Of a stretch of DNA of 64,000 bases, positions 10,707 through 24,190 are shown piece after piece (within the stretch, counting starts at the first letter, position 1; every line of letters starts with the position of its first letter). A program made the translations under genes and the position numbers. The stretch covers positions 58,977,001 to 59,041,000 of the forward strand of contig JASDFA010000001.1 in the NCBI GenBank assembly GCA_035772735.1. Direction: 5' to 3'. The notes under the pieces were generated by a model. That model was not told the DNA's origin. It searched no databases and was given only the letters and a program-made list of their open reading frames with translations. This DNA is from Datura wrightii (lineage: Eukaryota > Streptophyta > Magnoliopsida > Solanales > Solanaceae).

Positions 10707-13700
10707 AAACAGATTCTATGCCCTAGCATCTCGTAAGGAGCAAGAGGTCTCCCTATATGTAGTCATTGGTATGTTATGAGTATTCCACCTCGATGTATAT
10801 GCATTATTAGATCCAGGGGCTACTTTATCTTTTGCGACGCCCAATGTCGCTAGTAGATTTGGAGTCAGTCCTGAAATCCTATCAGAACCCTTCTCAGTCT
10901 CTACTCCAGTTGGTGATTCAGTTATAGCTCGATGGGTATATAGAAATTCCCCTGTCACAGTCCTTCAGAAAGTCACCTCAGCAGATTTTGTAGAGCTAGC
11001 CATGACAGATTTTGATGTTATCTTTGGCATGGATTGGCTACATGCATGTTATGCCTCAGTAAATTGTAGAACCCGTGCGATAGAGTTTCGATTTTCGGGT
11101 GAACCAGTCCTAGAGTGGAAGGGTAGTTCGGTTATGCTTGGATGTCATTTCATTTCCTATCTTAAGGCTAAAGAAATGATTTCTAAGGGTTACATGTACC
11201 ATCTAGTTAGGGTTAGGGATGATACATCTGATACCCCGACTATCTAGTCAGTTCCTGTAGTGTGTGAATCCAGAAGTGTTTCCAAATGATTTACCAGGAG
11301 TCCCTCCCGAGCGGGAGATCAATTTTGGTATCAACCTTCTTCCCGATACGCAGGCTATATCTATTCGTTCTTATAGAATGGCTCCAACTAAGCTAAAGGA
11401 GTTGAAGGAGCGGTTGAAGGACCTCTTAGACAAGGGTTTCATCAAACCTAGCAAATTCCTATGGGATGCACCAGTTCTCTTTGTCCGAAAGAAGGATGGT
11501 TCCCTTTGGATTTGCATTAATTATCGGCAATTGAACAAGGTTACCATCAAGAACAGGTATCCTCTCCCCAGGATTGATGATTTATTTGACCATCTTCAGG
11601 GTGCTAAGTGCTTTTTGAAGATAGGCCTTAGATCTGGATACCATCAGCTTAGGGTTAGGGAGAGTGACATCTGAAGACAGCCTTCAGGATTCGGTATAGT
11701 CACTATGAGTTTATAGTTATGTCTTTTGGACTAACAAATTCTCCTGCAGCTTTTATGAATTTGATGAATAGGGTGTTCAATCCATATTTGGATATGTTTG
11801 TGATTGTGTTCATTGATGACATTCTCATATACTCTCGAAGCGAGGAGGAGCATGCTGCTCATTTGAGGGTGGTGTTACAAACTCTTAAGGATCGCCAGTT
11901 GTATGCTAAGTTCTATATATCTATGTTTTGGTTAAACTCAATGGAATTTTTGGGTCATGTGGTGTCAAGTGAGGGTGTACATGTGGACTCTCAAAAGATA
12001 AAAGCGGTGAAGAATTGGCCTAGACCAGTGAATCCTTCGGATATCAGGAGTTTCTTGGGTTTAGCTGGTTACTACCATAGATTTGTTGAAGGGTTTTCAC
12101 CCATTGTAGCATCGTTGACTAAGTTGACCTAGAAGAAAGTGAAGTTTCAATGGTCGGGGGCTTGTGAGAAAAGCTTCCAAGAGTTGAAAACTCAACTAAC
12201 CTTAGCGCCAGTGTTGACCCTACCTGATGGTACTGATGGGTTTGTGCTATATTGCGATGCTTCAAAGATAGGCCTTGGTTGTGTACTAATGCAGCATGGT
12301 AAGGTTATAGCCTATGCTTCTAGGTAGCTGAAAGTCCATGAAAAGAATTATCCGACTCACGAACTCGAGTTGGCGGCAGTAGTATTTGCCCTGAAGATTT
12401 GGAGACACTATCTGTATGGTGTCCATGTGGATGTGTTTACGGACCACAAAAGCCTACAGTATGTGTTTACCCAGAAAGATCTGAATCTACGTCAGAGGAG
12501 GTGGTTGGAGCTTTTGAAAGATTATGATATGGTGTCCTATATCATCTGGGCAAGGCTAATATGGTGGCAGATGCTCTTAGTAGGCTTTCTATGGAGTATG
12601 TGACCCATGTAGATGAGGAGAGAAAAGATCTAGTAAAGGATGTACATTGGATTGCACAACTAGGAGTTCATCTTGTTGACTCGACGGATGGTGGTGTCAT
12701 TGTTCAGAATGGATCAGAATCTTCCTTAGTGATCGAGGTCAAAGCTAGACAAGAAGAGGATCTTATTTTGGTAAATTTGATGGACGCCGTTCAAAATCAT
12801 ATTATGGAGGTGTTCTCCCAAGGGGGAGATGGTGTGCTATGATATTAGGGTCGTTTGTGTGTACCGGGTGTTGATGACTTGAGGGAGCGGATGTTGCATG
12901 AGGCTCATGGTTCCAGATACTCTATACATTCATGCACCACAAGATGTACCGTGACCTACAGAAAGTCTATTGGTGGAATGACATGAAGAAGGACATAGCA
13001 AAGTTTGTGTCTAAGTGTTCGAATTATCAACAAGTGAAGGTTGAGCATCAAAGACCTGGAAGTGTTCTCCAAGATATCAGTATCCCTACTTGAAAGTGGG
13101 AGGAAATCAATATGGACTTCATTACAGGTTTGCCTCGTACTCGCCGACAGTATGACTCTATTTGGGTGGTTGTAGACAGGTTGACTAAACAGCTCATTTC
13201 CTACCGATCAAAACTACCAACTCGGTGGAGGATTATCCTAAGTTGTACATTCGGGAGTTAGTTCGGTTGCATGGAGTGCCTTTGTCCATCATATGAGATA
13301 AAGGTACTCAGTTTACCTCCCAGTTTTGCAGATCGTTTCAAAAGGGACTTGGTACTCAGGTCAAGCTTAACACAACGTTTCAACTGCAAATAGATGATCA
13401 GGCCGAGTGGACCATTCAAACTCTTGAGGATATGTTGAGAGCGTGTGTGATTGATTTCAAAGGCAGTTGGGATGACCATTTACCTCTCATTGAGTTTTCA
13501 TATAACAATAGCTACCATTCTAGCATTCAGATGGCTCCATTTGAGGCTCTTTATGGGCAGATATGTATATCTCCTATTGGATGGTTCGAAGTCAGTGAAG
13601 CTACATTGATAGGACCACATTTAGTTTATGAGGCTTTGGAGAAATTTTAGCTTATAAGGGAAAGGTTGAAAACAGCTCAGAGTCGTCAAAAGTCCATGCG

Positions 13701-14158
13701 ATGGGAGGAGGAGAGACTTGAGTTTGAAGTTGATGATTGGGTGTTTCTGAAGGTATCTCCCATGAAGATAATGAAGAGGTTCGAAAAGAAAGGGAAACTT
13801 AGTTCTCGTTATGTTGGCCCATACCGGATTGTGAGACGGGTTGGCAAGGTAGCGTATGAGTTGGAGTTGTCCTCATATTTGTCTTTAGTACATCTAGTGT
13901 TTCATGTGTCACATTTAAGAAGTGTTTGGGTTACCCGGCTCTAGTTGTTCCGATACAGAGCGTAGGTTTGAAGGATAGCCTTAGTTATGAGGAGGTTCTG
14001 GTGGAAATACTGGATCGTCAGGTTCAAAAGCTAAGAAATAAGGAAGTAGCTTTAGTAAAGGTTTGTGGAGGAATCAGCATGTTGAGGGAGCTACATGGGA
14101 AGCCGAAGCAGATATGATGGCTAAATACCCGTATTTATTCCCTCCCGACTCAGTTTAA
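10707..14158 (+). pseudogene. pol: G2 pol pseudogene (protease, RT, RNase H, integrase, chromodomain-like)
   Basis: Protease (about 10790-11250) shows ALLDPGATLSF at the active site, then FDVIFGMDWL. RT (11264-12132) has CINYRQLNK, MSFGLTNSPAAF and the catalytic FIDDILIYS, with a frameshift at about 11670. RNase H (about 12139-12540) has YCDASKIGLG and TDHKSLQYVF. Integrase (about 12880-13720) shows KCSNYQQ, where the second zinc Cys is Tyr, then NMDFITGLP, DKGTQFTSQF preceded by a stop, and DQAEWTIQTLEDMLR for the D, D and E positions. The tail (about 13926-14158) has SYEEVLVEILDRQV and GATWEAEADMMAKYP, the chromodomain-like end typical of Tekay/Del elements; stop TAA at 14156. At least ten stops or shifts make it inactive. 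It runs colinear with gag and both LTRs. Confidence 0.93.
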
Positions 14159-14383
14159 GCCTGAGGTATCCGTTTTCTCCCTATTACTCTATTAGTTTCA
14201 TGTTCCCTAGTTTCTTTCATGTCAATGTATGTATGTATGATCCATGAATTCAATTCAGTCGTGTAGTTAAGTTCGGAGTCAGTCACTCCATTAGTTTTTA
14301 GCTTTAAATGTTCAGTATTTAATATGGCAGTTGCATTTCTCAGCTTTTCTGTATAATTACCCACATTCGAGGATGAATGTTTC

Positions 14384-14397
14384 CAAGGGGGAGATAT
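14384..14397 (+). other. polypurine tract of G2
   Basis: CAAGGGGGAGATAT directly before the 3' LTR, identical to the G1a tract at 1809-1822. Confidence 0.9.
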
Positions 14398-16618
14398 TGT
14401 AATACCCTAAAAGCCTTAAGATCAGACCCAATGGTTGATATAGAGAAAACAAGATTTTCTGCACCAGGTCACAAAACGAATCATCCAGTGACCCGGGAGG
14501 TGCACCACGAGTCGTTAAGTGACTCATAGGGGGAGGGTAGACTTGGTTGAACTTTTGGATTTGAGGTTAACAACGAGTGAGACCACGAGTCATGGTCATC
14601 ACCACGAGTTGTTAAGTGGGTCGTGGTCAGGAGTTTGATTGGGTATTGAGAAGTTAGTAGTGTCCCCGATGACTAGTCACCACGAGTTGTGGTGTCCCTT
14701 GTGGTGACCAGTAGTGATGAAATTCCAGTTCTGGCAATGGCAAATGACCACGAGTCGTGGTCAGTGGCGACGAGTCGTCCAATCCCTCGTTGGGACTGGC
14801 AGTGTGTATTTTCCTGCGAGGTTATTAAGGGCTTTTCCGTAATTCCTAAGATTCTAAGGCCTAAACTACATCAATTTAAGCTCAGATAAGTGTGTTTTAA
14901 GGGGGTTTAGTTCATTCTAAGCCTATTCCTCTCCATGCATGCAACCCTGGTAGTTCTAAGGGGTGTTCAAGCTTAGATTCATCAAGTTCTTCCCCAATTT
15001 CCTTTGGGCTTTTAAGAGGGTTGTGAAATCAGATTGTTCCAGGTATGTAGGGTTACAAATGGGTGTATTTATCCATACCCATGCCCAATCCCTCTTTAAT
15101 TCATGAAAATCCTAGTTGATGAACCTATGGGGTTTTAATCCAACATGTGAATTCTCTAAGTATCAATCATGGGTATGACCTATACATGTTTCTAATGTGG
15201 TATTATGATTCATGGGCATATTTTACAATGTTTTCAATTTTAAATTATGTTTTCAAGTTTTACAAATTATAATGCCCACCCATGGAAGTTCATGAAGAGT
15301 TGAGATTATGATATATGTATTCAAGCATGATAAGATGCTTATGTTGAAAGTAGGATTTTGAATTACCCATGTCTATATTCATGTTTTCGAATGATCAAGT
15401 CTATTTCAAGAATGTTTAAGTATTGGGAAAGCCCATATGATCAAGTATGTTTCATGATTTATCTAGATTTCATGTTATTAGCTTACCACATGATTTTGGA
15501 GTCTAGACTCCCAACATTTTCAGCTTGTGGTATGGTTTGAGCCCAAGGCTCTTCATGTTATGTTTTTAGATTATGTATGTCATGTTATGATTCAGCTTCG
15601 TCACTAGACGATGGTTCAGCTTCATTGAAAAACGATAAAGAGCATATGCATGTTTTTAGGAGTAGTGTCTAGCACCAAGTAGGCAAGGGTCAATCAATCC
15701 TATGCCTCAGAACTACGTGCCAACATAGGTATGTTCAGATTATTTGGGACCTCCCTTGCGAGCTTCCCCTACCCACAAGGGACCTTCAGCTTGATATCGA
15801 TATTATGGTAGCGTCCTTAGCCCTAACAAGGCTTTGGACGGCTCTACCTACTTGAGTGTAATAGTCGGGACCACGTAAACTCTATCATGGTAATGTCGGT
15901 TATATGACAAGTCTCCCATTGTTCCTCATAATTTCAATTATGCATGTTCATCAGTCATGATATTATTTTTTCAGTAGGTTTGACCCAATGTTCAGTTTTA
16001 CATATGATTATCATTTTCATCTTTGGGTCATTCGATTCAGATATCATATTCAGTTATGTTTAAGTAATGTTTTCAGATAATAGCGTGCAAGCCCTAATCT
16101 CAGACTCTTATGATGAATTATGTCATGCATGATCACTGATTTTACTTAGCGATTTTACTTACCTTGCATACTCGGCACATTCCACGTACTGACCGCATAC
16201 TCTATGATGTATCTTTTATGATACTGGCTCCGATATTCAGGCTCAGTCCCGCCATTAGCCCGATCCTCAGTGTTAGCACCTCCAGCCAGAGTTGGTGAGT
16301 CCTCATCTTTCGAGGACCCTTCTTATCAGTTACATTCAGTACTTTCAGTTTCAAACATAAGTGAGTTAGTTGGGCTCTTGTCCCATCAACTCATCAGTAG
16401 TAGAGGCTTATCAGACATAATATGTATTTAGCTTCAGACTTGTGTATGTATTCAGATAATCGTGTTATCAGGATTTTAGACTTTCGCTATGTTATGTATG
16501 TTAGAATTTCACTTATTATGTTGAGTTTAGATGTTATGTTCATGCCATGGGTCGACTTGAAGCCTCTTCGGGTTCCTTGTCCTCTGTCTCAATCCAGGCC
16601 TATGTTCGGGTCGTGACA
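14398..16618 (+). repeat. 3' LTR of G2
   Basis: 2221 bp, the partner of 7073-9315, clearly alignable along its length with small indels and many C/T and G/A differences. The word array is at 14465-14810. It is followed by target duplication ATATA (16619-16623). No gene. Confidence 0.95.
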
Positions 16619-16623
16619 ATATA

Positions 16624-17525
16624 TTTAGATACTGAATTGTGCTGATTGATAAAACTGGTGTCCTAATGGTAAGTCAGAACTACTTATCTGGAATGTCCCG
16701 AGAGCCTAAAGGACCTGATAATTGAGAAATACTGAGTTTACTGATAGACTGATAAATATATAAACTGATCAGCTGACATTTCAGGAGACTATTAAGTATA
16801 CTCATAATCTGAAAAGATTAACTTTAAGTTGAAATATACATGCGGAATTATACTCAGATAACAAGCCGTGGAACAATAGCAATTTAGGCTAGCTTTTAAA
16901 TCATACAAACTTCAACCGAAAATCATACTATAACTAGGACTAGAAGACATACTATGAAATTTAATTCAATAACATAGAGATCACATGTTAGGGTTATAGA
17001 AACTTGCAGAAAGTGACTAAAATCTAAGAAACATTCACAATTTGTCTGAAAAGCTCTAACTCATAATTCTTGCAGAGCTAGAATAGTGAAGGTTTCTGAA
17101 GATAAAATTTGGGGCACAAGGATGAAAGAATCCCCTTGTTGAATCCCCACAAACCTGGAGAACAAATCCCAAAGAAGTAGCTTGAAAATTTTGAGAAGAA
17201 TTGGAAGCCCTTGTTCTTGGCTTGAGAGAGAAGCTCTGAGTTCTACGTAACGATGCTCTGAAAGCCTGAGTGAAGAATGAGGGAGGAGAGACATTTACCC
17301 CTCTAAATCCTTTGAAATTATACCAAAAAATGATGTAGTTTAGGGATGAAAAGAGTGAAAATATGAGAGACTAACCCTGGGAAAATATTCAGAAAATTCA
17401 AAATTTCTGGGCCGTTGTGCGTCTAAGGGTCGTGGTGATGGGCCATCGCAAGCCTGACGGTCCATCAATTTTACCGACGCCCCATTATAGAAATGGCCTA
17501 GAAAATTTTCTATGTGACATGTCAT
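16624..17525 (-). repeat. 5' LTR of G1b, part 2
   Basis: Resumes the G1b LTR after G2. It includes a block near 17330-17370 alignable with G1a LTR sequence at about 1150-1190 (GTAGTTTAGG). The first part of a word array with cores GACGGTCCATCA and GATGGGCCATC lies at 17405-17500. It is cut at 17525 by N-C. Confidence 0.75.
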
Positions 17526-18942
17526 TGATGACGTTCAAACCCAGTTCTCACAAGGAGGAAATGTAAACGATCATCACAATATAAATACTCCACTAAGAGT
17601 CGAGGTCGAATCCACAAGAAATAGCCATTGGATGACACAAAAGTTGTCTATAGAATTGAACTAAATTGCATCATTACATGAAAAATGGAAAAATAAATGT
17701 TGGGGGAAAGTGAGATCACAATTTGAATTAAAATCAACTATCAACTAGAACAAGGCAACCAAATTGAATGAACAGGTATGAGCAAGGGCTAGGGGTGTGC
17801 TATTGATGGTGCATTGATTGGATTGGAATTAACTAGATAATCAAATTATTACTCACAAGCATGAATAACCGTTGATAAATTGGTACCCGATGTTTTTTAA
17901 CCACTTGGGCGCCTTTTTGCTTGAGTTTTCTCAAATCCTAAGGTCTCATTTAATTCATCCATTATGGCTTGGGCAAGAATTGAACTATCTCTAGCCTCAA
18001 TTCTTTAATGGGTGTATGAAAATGAGTTTTGGCTATCTCTAGCCCAACCCCACATAATCAAAACCCAAATACCCACCATTGTTTTCTCACCCATATTCTA
18101 TTCCCCTTTTTCAAGAAAAATAGAATAAGTAAACATAACCCACATTTGAAACTATGGATAATTCAATTATAACTTGGAGAAAACAACAAATTTATACTAA
18201 ATGTGTAACTATATTATCAATCTAGCAATACGCAATCCAATTTATCCCCAATCATGCACACACCCCTCACAAACTATTTAGCTACTTATAGATGAATAAT
18301 ATAAAAGCATATTGACAAATAAATGCATAAAATTCATCATTAAGAGTAAATAGCAAGCTCATATCTGTCTTCAATGGAGGTTTGTACTTTGAGAAAGAAG
18401 AAAAAAGTGAAGAAAAGCTAACTCTATTCTTTTCCTCTCTTGAAAATTAAAAGCTATTCAATACAATACAATATTTTGATGCCTCTGGAATGGAATGTTC
18501 AGTACTTTTTAAAGAATGTACAAAAGTAGGTTAAAAAGATGCTCCTCAAATCCCGTGCTGGATGATTCTACCCTTCTGATGATGGCCTTACTTGCGAGAC
18601 ACCGATGTTTTGCCGGTGCCCATCCGCGGGATGCCACTTCAATGCAACTGGGGGCCAGTGAGTCTTGCTATAGTTTTGGCATTGGCACCAGCAATTCACA
18701 GGTGCTGATTCGCGTTCTGCCAGTGCACCTTTCACTTACACAGTAGGCTCCTGCAGTTGGCCGGTATTTCACCGGTCCGCTTCTTTAGTTCCATGCTTTT
18801 GTCCAATTCCTTGATTACTCTCTTTAAGTTGAATGCCTGCAAAAACAAAAGAGAAAGAGTATAAAATCCTTCTAAATAACTTGAAAACCAAACAAAAGCT
18901 CATGTTAAAAGCCTAATTAGTTGGTAAATTACCAACTCATTA
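17526..18942 (-). repeat. 3' LTR of N-C
   Basis: On the minus strand it starts TAATGAGTTGG at 18942 (TGATGAATTGG in the 5' copy) and ends GAACGTCATCA at 17526. Positions 18545-18785 hold a word array with cores GCCGGTG, CACCGG and CCAGTG. A region at 17526-17764 with the GTCGAGGTCGAATCCAC block is absent from the 5' copy. An alternative left end at 17765 is possible. Confidence 0.8.
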
Positions 18943-20900
18943 AACCCCTAAACTTGAACCGTTGCTTGTCCTCAAGGAAGGCAATTCTTTATAGCTGAAC
19001 CATTGGAGTAAGAATTTCATTCTACATAAGATTTTGCACAAGGGACTATTAGGACTCAGACAACCACAAAATTGCTCCCAACTCAAAAGAAAAGAGGAGA
19101 CTCAACACTATATGCAAATGCTTCAAGAGATGACCACAAGCAATTGGCATGATTCACAATTGATTTCTTCATTCAAAACAAGGGGACATGAGTGATCAAA
19201 GAAAGCTTATATAGCATCTTAAGTCAATAAAAATTCACATTCAAAGTTTGTCTCAAAGCTCACTGCATTCTTGTCTCAATCACCTCTTTTGGTATGTGCA
19301 AGCATGTTCCCCAAGGAAGTTATGCCCCTCACATCAAGAGAGAGTCCCATTTAATTTCTAAACAATTCACACTCAAAGGGATTATATAATGAAACAAATA
19401 CACTCACTCTCACAAAGAAATTCTCATGCACACAACTTGACCCATAGGCTTTCTCTTCGTGTAACTCTCTACTAATGTAGAGATACTACACTTAAAATCA
19501 ATTAGGACTTGGAGGTCATGATGAAGGCTAGCGGTAAAGGTAGGATGACATTTTAGTTCTAGTGACTAAAACCTCCCTAACGCCCTTTTTGTGAACCTTA
19601 TTGCATATTCCATTTTCTCTTGAAATCACCCCTACCTTATCTCTCCTTGAACAATATTTTCACTTTTGACACAAGCCATCCTTACCTATCCTTGATTACC
19701 ACTTCTAATCTCATTTAAGCAAGAGGCAACACCTTTCCACAATTTGATTCTTTTCACCCAACCAATTTATTTATTTCTTCATAATGTGGTGCTACCTCAC
19801 ATTGAAGTTCACATCATTTTTCCTATTTTCCTTTTTGCAACCCCCAAACTTAGGCTTTTTCCTCATCTTTTCCTTTTCTACTCCCACACTTTTGGGATTC
19901 AAGCATCATTTTTGCATTTCTTCTTAAAACTAGCACCGGGGAGGATGGATGCCAAAGAGGGATTACAAAAGAGGTAATAGACTTGTAATGTGGTTCTCAA
20001 GGAAAAGGTTTAAAGGCTCAACAGTAGCTAGCAAGGATTCATTCTCAAGGAAGCCATATGGGTGAAGTAGCTATCAAAAGAAAGCCTAATATCATGTTCT
20101 AAATAAAACTACAACTAGGATTTTGCCTTGAGTCACACTTGGGGAAAGTTCTAGACAACCATTTATGCATGAGAATTCAGCTAACACCTCACCTCACAAA
20201 GCATCAGCCTCCAAGGGTTCATATAATTTTTATAAGCACAACAAGAGTATTGACTTAAAACAAGATAGCATGTGAATCAAAAGCCAAACAAAGAGTGTGC
20301 AACTTATGACAAAAGAACACTCGGCTTTTACATTCAAATGCGCTTTTTCTTCAAAATTCATTTTCCTTTTCAATGCCATTTTAGAATATTTTTGGTGGTG
20401 CCTCTCAGAAGCCATTACAATCATTGACTTAAAAAGGAACTCTAAATTTGGCATTTTCCCTTAATAAAATTACCTCTCAATCCGTCATTGGAAAATGCCA
20501 CCCGATTTGACAATAAAAGAAAAGAAAGAAAAAGAAAATTGCTCCTCGGGAAAGAATCGTGGCATAAAGAAAACCCTCGGAGTTTATTTACTGACTATTA
20601 TAAACAAAGGCAATAATCAAAATATGGGTCAACAATATTTTGCAATTTAAAACAATTTATCATTGGCACTAACACTTCAACAAACAACAATTCCTTTAAC
20701 AAAACGCCCGACAAGGGCATTCAGTCACAATTAAAAACTAACAATCAACTAGAGCATTAGAAGTTCAGCCCGACAAGGGAAACACAAAGACCAACAAAAG
20801 ACCAACAAAAGTATACACACCCTACCCCCAAACATGAATGTACATTGTCCCCAATGTAAACATGAAGAACATAAAGGGTGGTAGGAACTCCCTGAAGTAG
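18943..20900 (-). other. 3' noncoding tail of N-C with three polypurine-tract-like sites
   Basis: There is no gene here. The terminal tract on the minus strand is AAGTTTAGGGGTT (18943-18957). Two further G-rich copies lie inside: CCTAAGTTTGGGGGTTGC (19837-19854) and CATGTTTGGGGGTAGG (20821-20836), the latter 65 nt after the T32 stop. A strand-biased stretch, pyrimidine-rich on the plus strand, spans about 19740-19930 and explains the open frame there. Confidence 0.65.
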
Positions 20901-22336
20901 CTACTCATCCTCCTCATCGTTGGCCTCTTTATCTTCATCAAGGCCGCCCAAGTGTGGTTCATCCTCCCTACCTAACCCTTAAATAGATCATCAATAGGGT
21001 CTCGGGCTATAGATGGGGCAACCGTGGCTGCATCAACGGCACTCAAGTCCCGGTCTGCCATTGGTGCCTGGTCCTTCAACTCTTGCACCTCTGCTCAAAG
21101 AGAAGATACAGCTCCCTCAACCACATCTACTCGGGAGCAAAGTTTGGTCAAGCTGTCAAATACATTCTTCAGCTCCCTCTTCACTGTCTTGGTGATAAGA
21201 GCCAGGAGATTTTGGGCCAGCTTTTGGAGTTGGCTCTCATGACATTGTGTCATCTTAAGCCAGCTTATGTATCCCGCTTGGGCGAGAGGATGTGGGAGGA
21301 GGTGAAGACCTCCTAAACTGTGCTTCTCCAGATGCATTCTCTGATGCCTCGAGGTATGGCATATTGAGGTCGGGAGCAACTCTATCATTAGAAGTGGATC
21401 CCTAAGGAGTCTCAAATGCTTGTAACCGCTTTATTTTCACCTTTGGTGCCTCAACATCCCTTTTTCTTTCCACATTGATTACATTGGTATCTGATTTGGG
21501 AGACTCATCAGGGAATAATGGCACCCCTACATTGAGGCACAGTTAAGAAATAAACACAGCATATGGCATGGATATTCCCTGTTGTCCGGCCTTTTGCTTC
21601 ATTTGGGTGGCCATAATCTCCCTAAAGTTGATGAGCACCCCTGTCATGATACAGGCGATGAGTATGGTTTCCTCCAAGTTGACTCTTTGGTCATTCTTCT
21701 AGGGTATGATTCGATCGCACACAAACTCCAGACACAACTTAACCTCGAACTTGAGGACATGCCTCGAGATTTTGCCACCCATGGAGGCCTATAAAGGCTG
21801 ACCATTGGTGATGATGGGCGCTATCCAATCAAACTTCTTTTCTTTGTTGGCCACCCTTGCTACATGCTCTATTCCCGGACCTATCTCATCCGCCCAGAAT
21901 AGTGCATTGATAGTAGCCAAAGTAATATCTACCTCCATGCCTCTGACCCTGACTGAGGGAAGGCAAGAGAACTCATCAATCTTTCCCTTATGCTTCATTA
22001 CCTCCTGGCGTGTCTGGTAAGAAGCATAAAATTTTGGCACGAGGTTGGTATAGTACTCCGGGAGAGGCTCAGCAAATATGTGTCATTGGCGATGGTTGAA
22101 CTGAGCAATGATATTGGGAAAATCATTCCCCAGCATCGCCAACTCGAATTGCTTCTCCATGGTGATCGGCCTTCCTTCACAAATGACATAATGTGCCTTC
22201 ATGTCAGGCATGCAGAAAATGATGGCCTCTCTGGTGTTGGTAGGGGCTGGGGCTGCTTTGACCTTCCCTTTGCCTTTAGTTTTTGATGTGGAGGGTTCTT
22301 TGCCCTTTTCTCCTTACCTGGATGAAGTCAATATGC
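20901..22336 (-). pseudogene. T32-like third ORF of N-C (putative plant transposon protein family), broken
   Basis: Function is unknown. I recall this family from plant proteomes as 'putative plant transposon protein'; it occupies the env-like position of Athila-type elements. The best open stretch is 21789-22040, with VRGMEVDITLATINALFWAD, which resembles the conserved core around INALF; other pieces follow in shifted frames down to an acidic tail GLDEDKEANDEEDE with stop at 20901-20903. Stops and frameshifts are numerous. A good 3' splice site, TTCTCTTGCAG on the minus strand, ends at 22336 just upstream; no clear ATG follows it, so the start is uncertain. Upstream lie two word arrays and a tandem repeat. 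Plus-strand open frames at 21013-21320 are shadows. Confidence 0.65.
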
Positions 22337-22474
22337 TGCAAGAGAAATGTTAGTGCCACACAATCCTTTTTTTGTGTTTTTGAATGATATGAAATTAAAA
22401 GAGACAGCTAAACTAAGTTAGAAATAAAAATCTAAAAATTGGATGAGGAAAAGGTAAAATGTTGAAATCAGGCA

Positions 22475-22735
22475 CCAGTAGCACCGGTGACACAGCTCCA
22501 AAATGTTGTTTGAGACCCGCGAGAGGTAGCTAAACCACTATCTTGGGCAGACAATTGGGCAAAATTTCAAAATATTGACGCTATACCGGCATTTCGCTAG
22601 TCATAATCTATAAAGCACCGGTGAAATGCGAGTGTTGGTCAGTGGCTTGAAGCCTCACACCTACACATAGGCTTCAGCCGACATTTCGCTATGCCTGACC
22701 AGCGACTCACAGGTGACAACGCTACTCAGAATAGC
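22475..22735 (-). repeat. internal word array 1 of N-C
   Basis: GC-rich words with CACCGGTG, GCATTTCGC and CAGGTG, matching the style of the N-C LTR array at 18545-18785, lying upstream of T32 (minus strand). Irregular spacing rules out a simple tandem repeat. Confidence 0.6.
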
Positions 22736-23068
22736 TCAGTACAAATTAGATCAACATCAATCATCTCCATTACAAGCCTTACTCACACACCCTCATATCA
22801 TTAGCTACTTACCCAAATAGCACAATAAAAGGAAAATGGCGATTCACCCTTAAGAACGATGTCACTTGATCTATCATAAATTATGCATTTTAAGCAATCA
22901 AGGTTACTCAAACTTCATCCCCAACCATTATATGAAGCACACTATATTATAAGAATTTTCTACAAAATAAGTACCCTCCCCAATATTATTCAACTATTCA
23001 AACTCCCAATATACCCATATTATAAGAATCATTCAACAAAAGGGAATCACAAAATGGGAAATAGGGGA

Positions 23069-23690
23069 AATGGGGACGGAAAATTTCAGATGTAGCGTGC
23101 TTCATTTTCGAACTCCCATTCTTAACAACAGTAAGATAAAAGCAAGGATGTACATATTGATTGAGTAGTGAGAAAAATAACTCGATGGGAGTGTTGTGTC
23201 TTGACTAACAATGGTGGCTCTTCCAACAATGAGACTAGTTTTTGCTAAGAGAGAGTTTGAGTAAGAAGAAGTGAAATGAAGAGAATGAGAACAAGGGTTT
23301 TATAGAGAGATAAGAGTGAAGATGATTGGTAGGTGAGGAGATAGGTTTTAATGGTGGGGGGTTGGGGAAATGGGGGAAATTGGAATGGAAAATCACAGAT
23401 GTAGCATGCTTCATTTTTGAACTCCCATTCTCAACAATAGAAAATAAAAGCAAGGATGTGCATACCAATTGAGTAGTGAGAAAAATAACTCGATGGGAGT
23501 GTTCTGTCTTGACTAACAATGTTGGCTCTTCCAACAATGAGACTAGTGTTTGCTAAGAGAGAGTTTGAGTAAGAAGTAGTGAAATAAAGAGAATGGGAAT
23601 GAGGGTTTTATAGAGAGAGAAGAGTGAAGATGACTGGTAGGTGAGGAGGTAGGTTTTAATGGTGGTGAGTTGGGAAAGTGGAAAGTGTTG
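23069..23690. repeat. two-copy tandem repeat, period about 309 bp
   Basis: The phrase CAGATGTAG at 23087 recurs at 23396, and flanking sequence matches nearly base for base for about 300 bp (ACTCGATGGGAGTGTT, CTCTTCCAACAATGAGAC, GGTAGGTGAGGAG). The copies meet near 23369-23390. It lies between the two word arrays of N-C. Confidence 0.85.
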
Positions 23691-23844
23691 TGGGGAAATG
23701 AGGTATAGGAAAAATGGAAAGGTTGTGGGGAGATGAAAAGGTAGAGAGAAGTAATTTAAAAAGGGTCTGACCGAGTTTTTCAAAATCCATGGGTCGGGTC
23801 GGTCAGTGGGTCGATCAAAATTTTAAATGAAATATGTACCTCTA

Positions 23845-24190
23845 CTGCGCTGAACCTGCGACCACCGATGTGTACCGGTGTTTTGCCACTTGAAGCGCAG
23901 GTGACCTCCACCTATGCCCCATTCACTATTTGCAAGTTACATTTGACTGGCGGTTCACGGGTTGCCACCTATGTTCTACCGATGAGTTGCAGTTCATTTT
24001 TCAACTCCCAGGCTTTGTCATGTACACTGGCTGAAACCAGTGCTGCACCGATGCTTCGCGCCTTGCTACCAGCATTTCACCGCTTTAAGCGCCGGCCCTC
24101 CTTTTACTCCTAGCTTTCTGCTTCTCTCTTGCATTGGTGTGGTGATTTGCACTTTGAGAACCTGCATCTCGAAGGTATAGCACCGCCAGT
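23845..24190 (-). repeat. internal word array 2 of N-C
   Basis: A second family-specific word cluster (TACCGGTG, CACCGATG, GCATTTCACCG, GCGCCGG) between protease and the tandem repeat. Words match the N-C LTR array. Confidence 0.6.

Larger units (their letters stand above)
7073..16618 (+). mobile_element. G2: complete Ty3/gypsy chromovirus (Tekay/Del-like)
   Basis: Structure: 5' LTR 7073-9315, primer site 9320-9331, leader hairpin, gag, pol, polypurine tract 14384-14397, 3' LTR 14398-16618. Both LTRs start TGTAATACCCT and end GTGACA or ATGACA. The 5-bp target duplication ATATA at 7068-7072 and 16619-16623 is perfect and proves a single insertion into the 5' LTR of G1b. The total length of 9546 bp is normal for the group. 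Coding regions are disabled by many stops and frameshifts. Confidence 0.95.

Noticed and set aside
19744..19977. 77-codon Phe/Leu-rich open frame as a membrane protein
   Set aside because: It arises from a pyrimidine-rich strand-biased stretch in the N-C noncoding tail; similar stretches in other tails give similar spurious frames (for example 32567 and 40098).
21013..21415. Cluster of open frames on both strands
   Set aside because: Shadows of the decayed minus-strand T32 gene of N-C.
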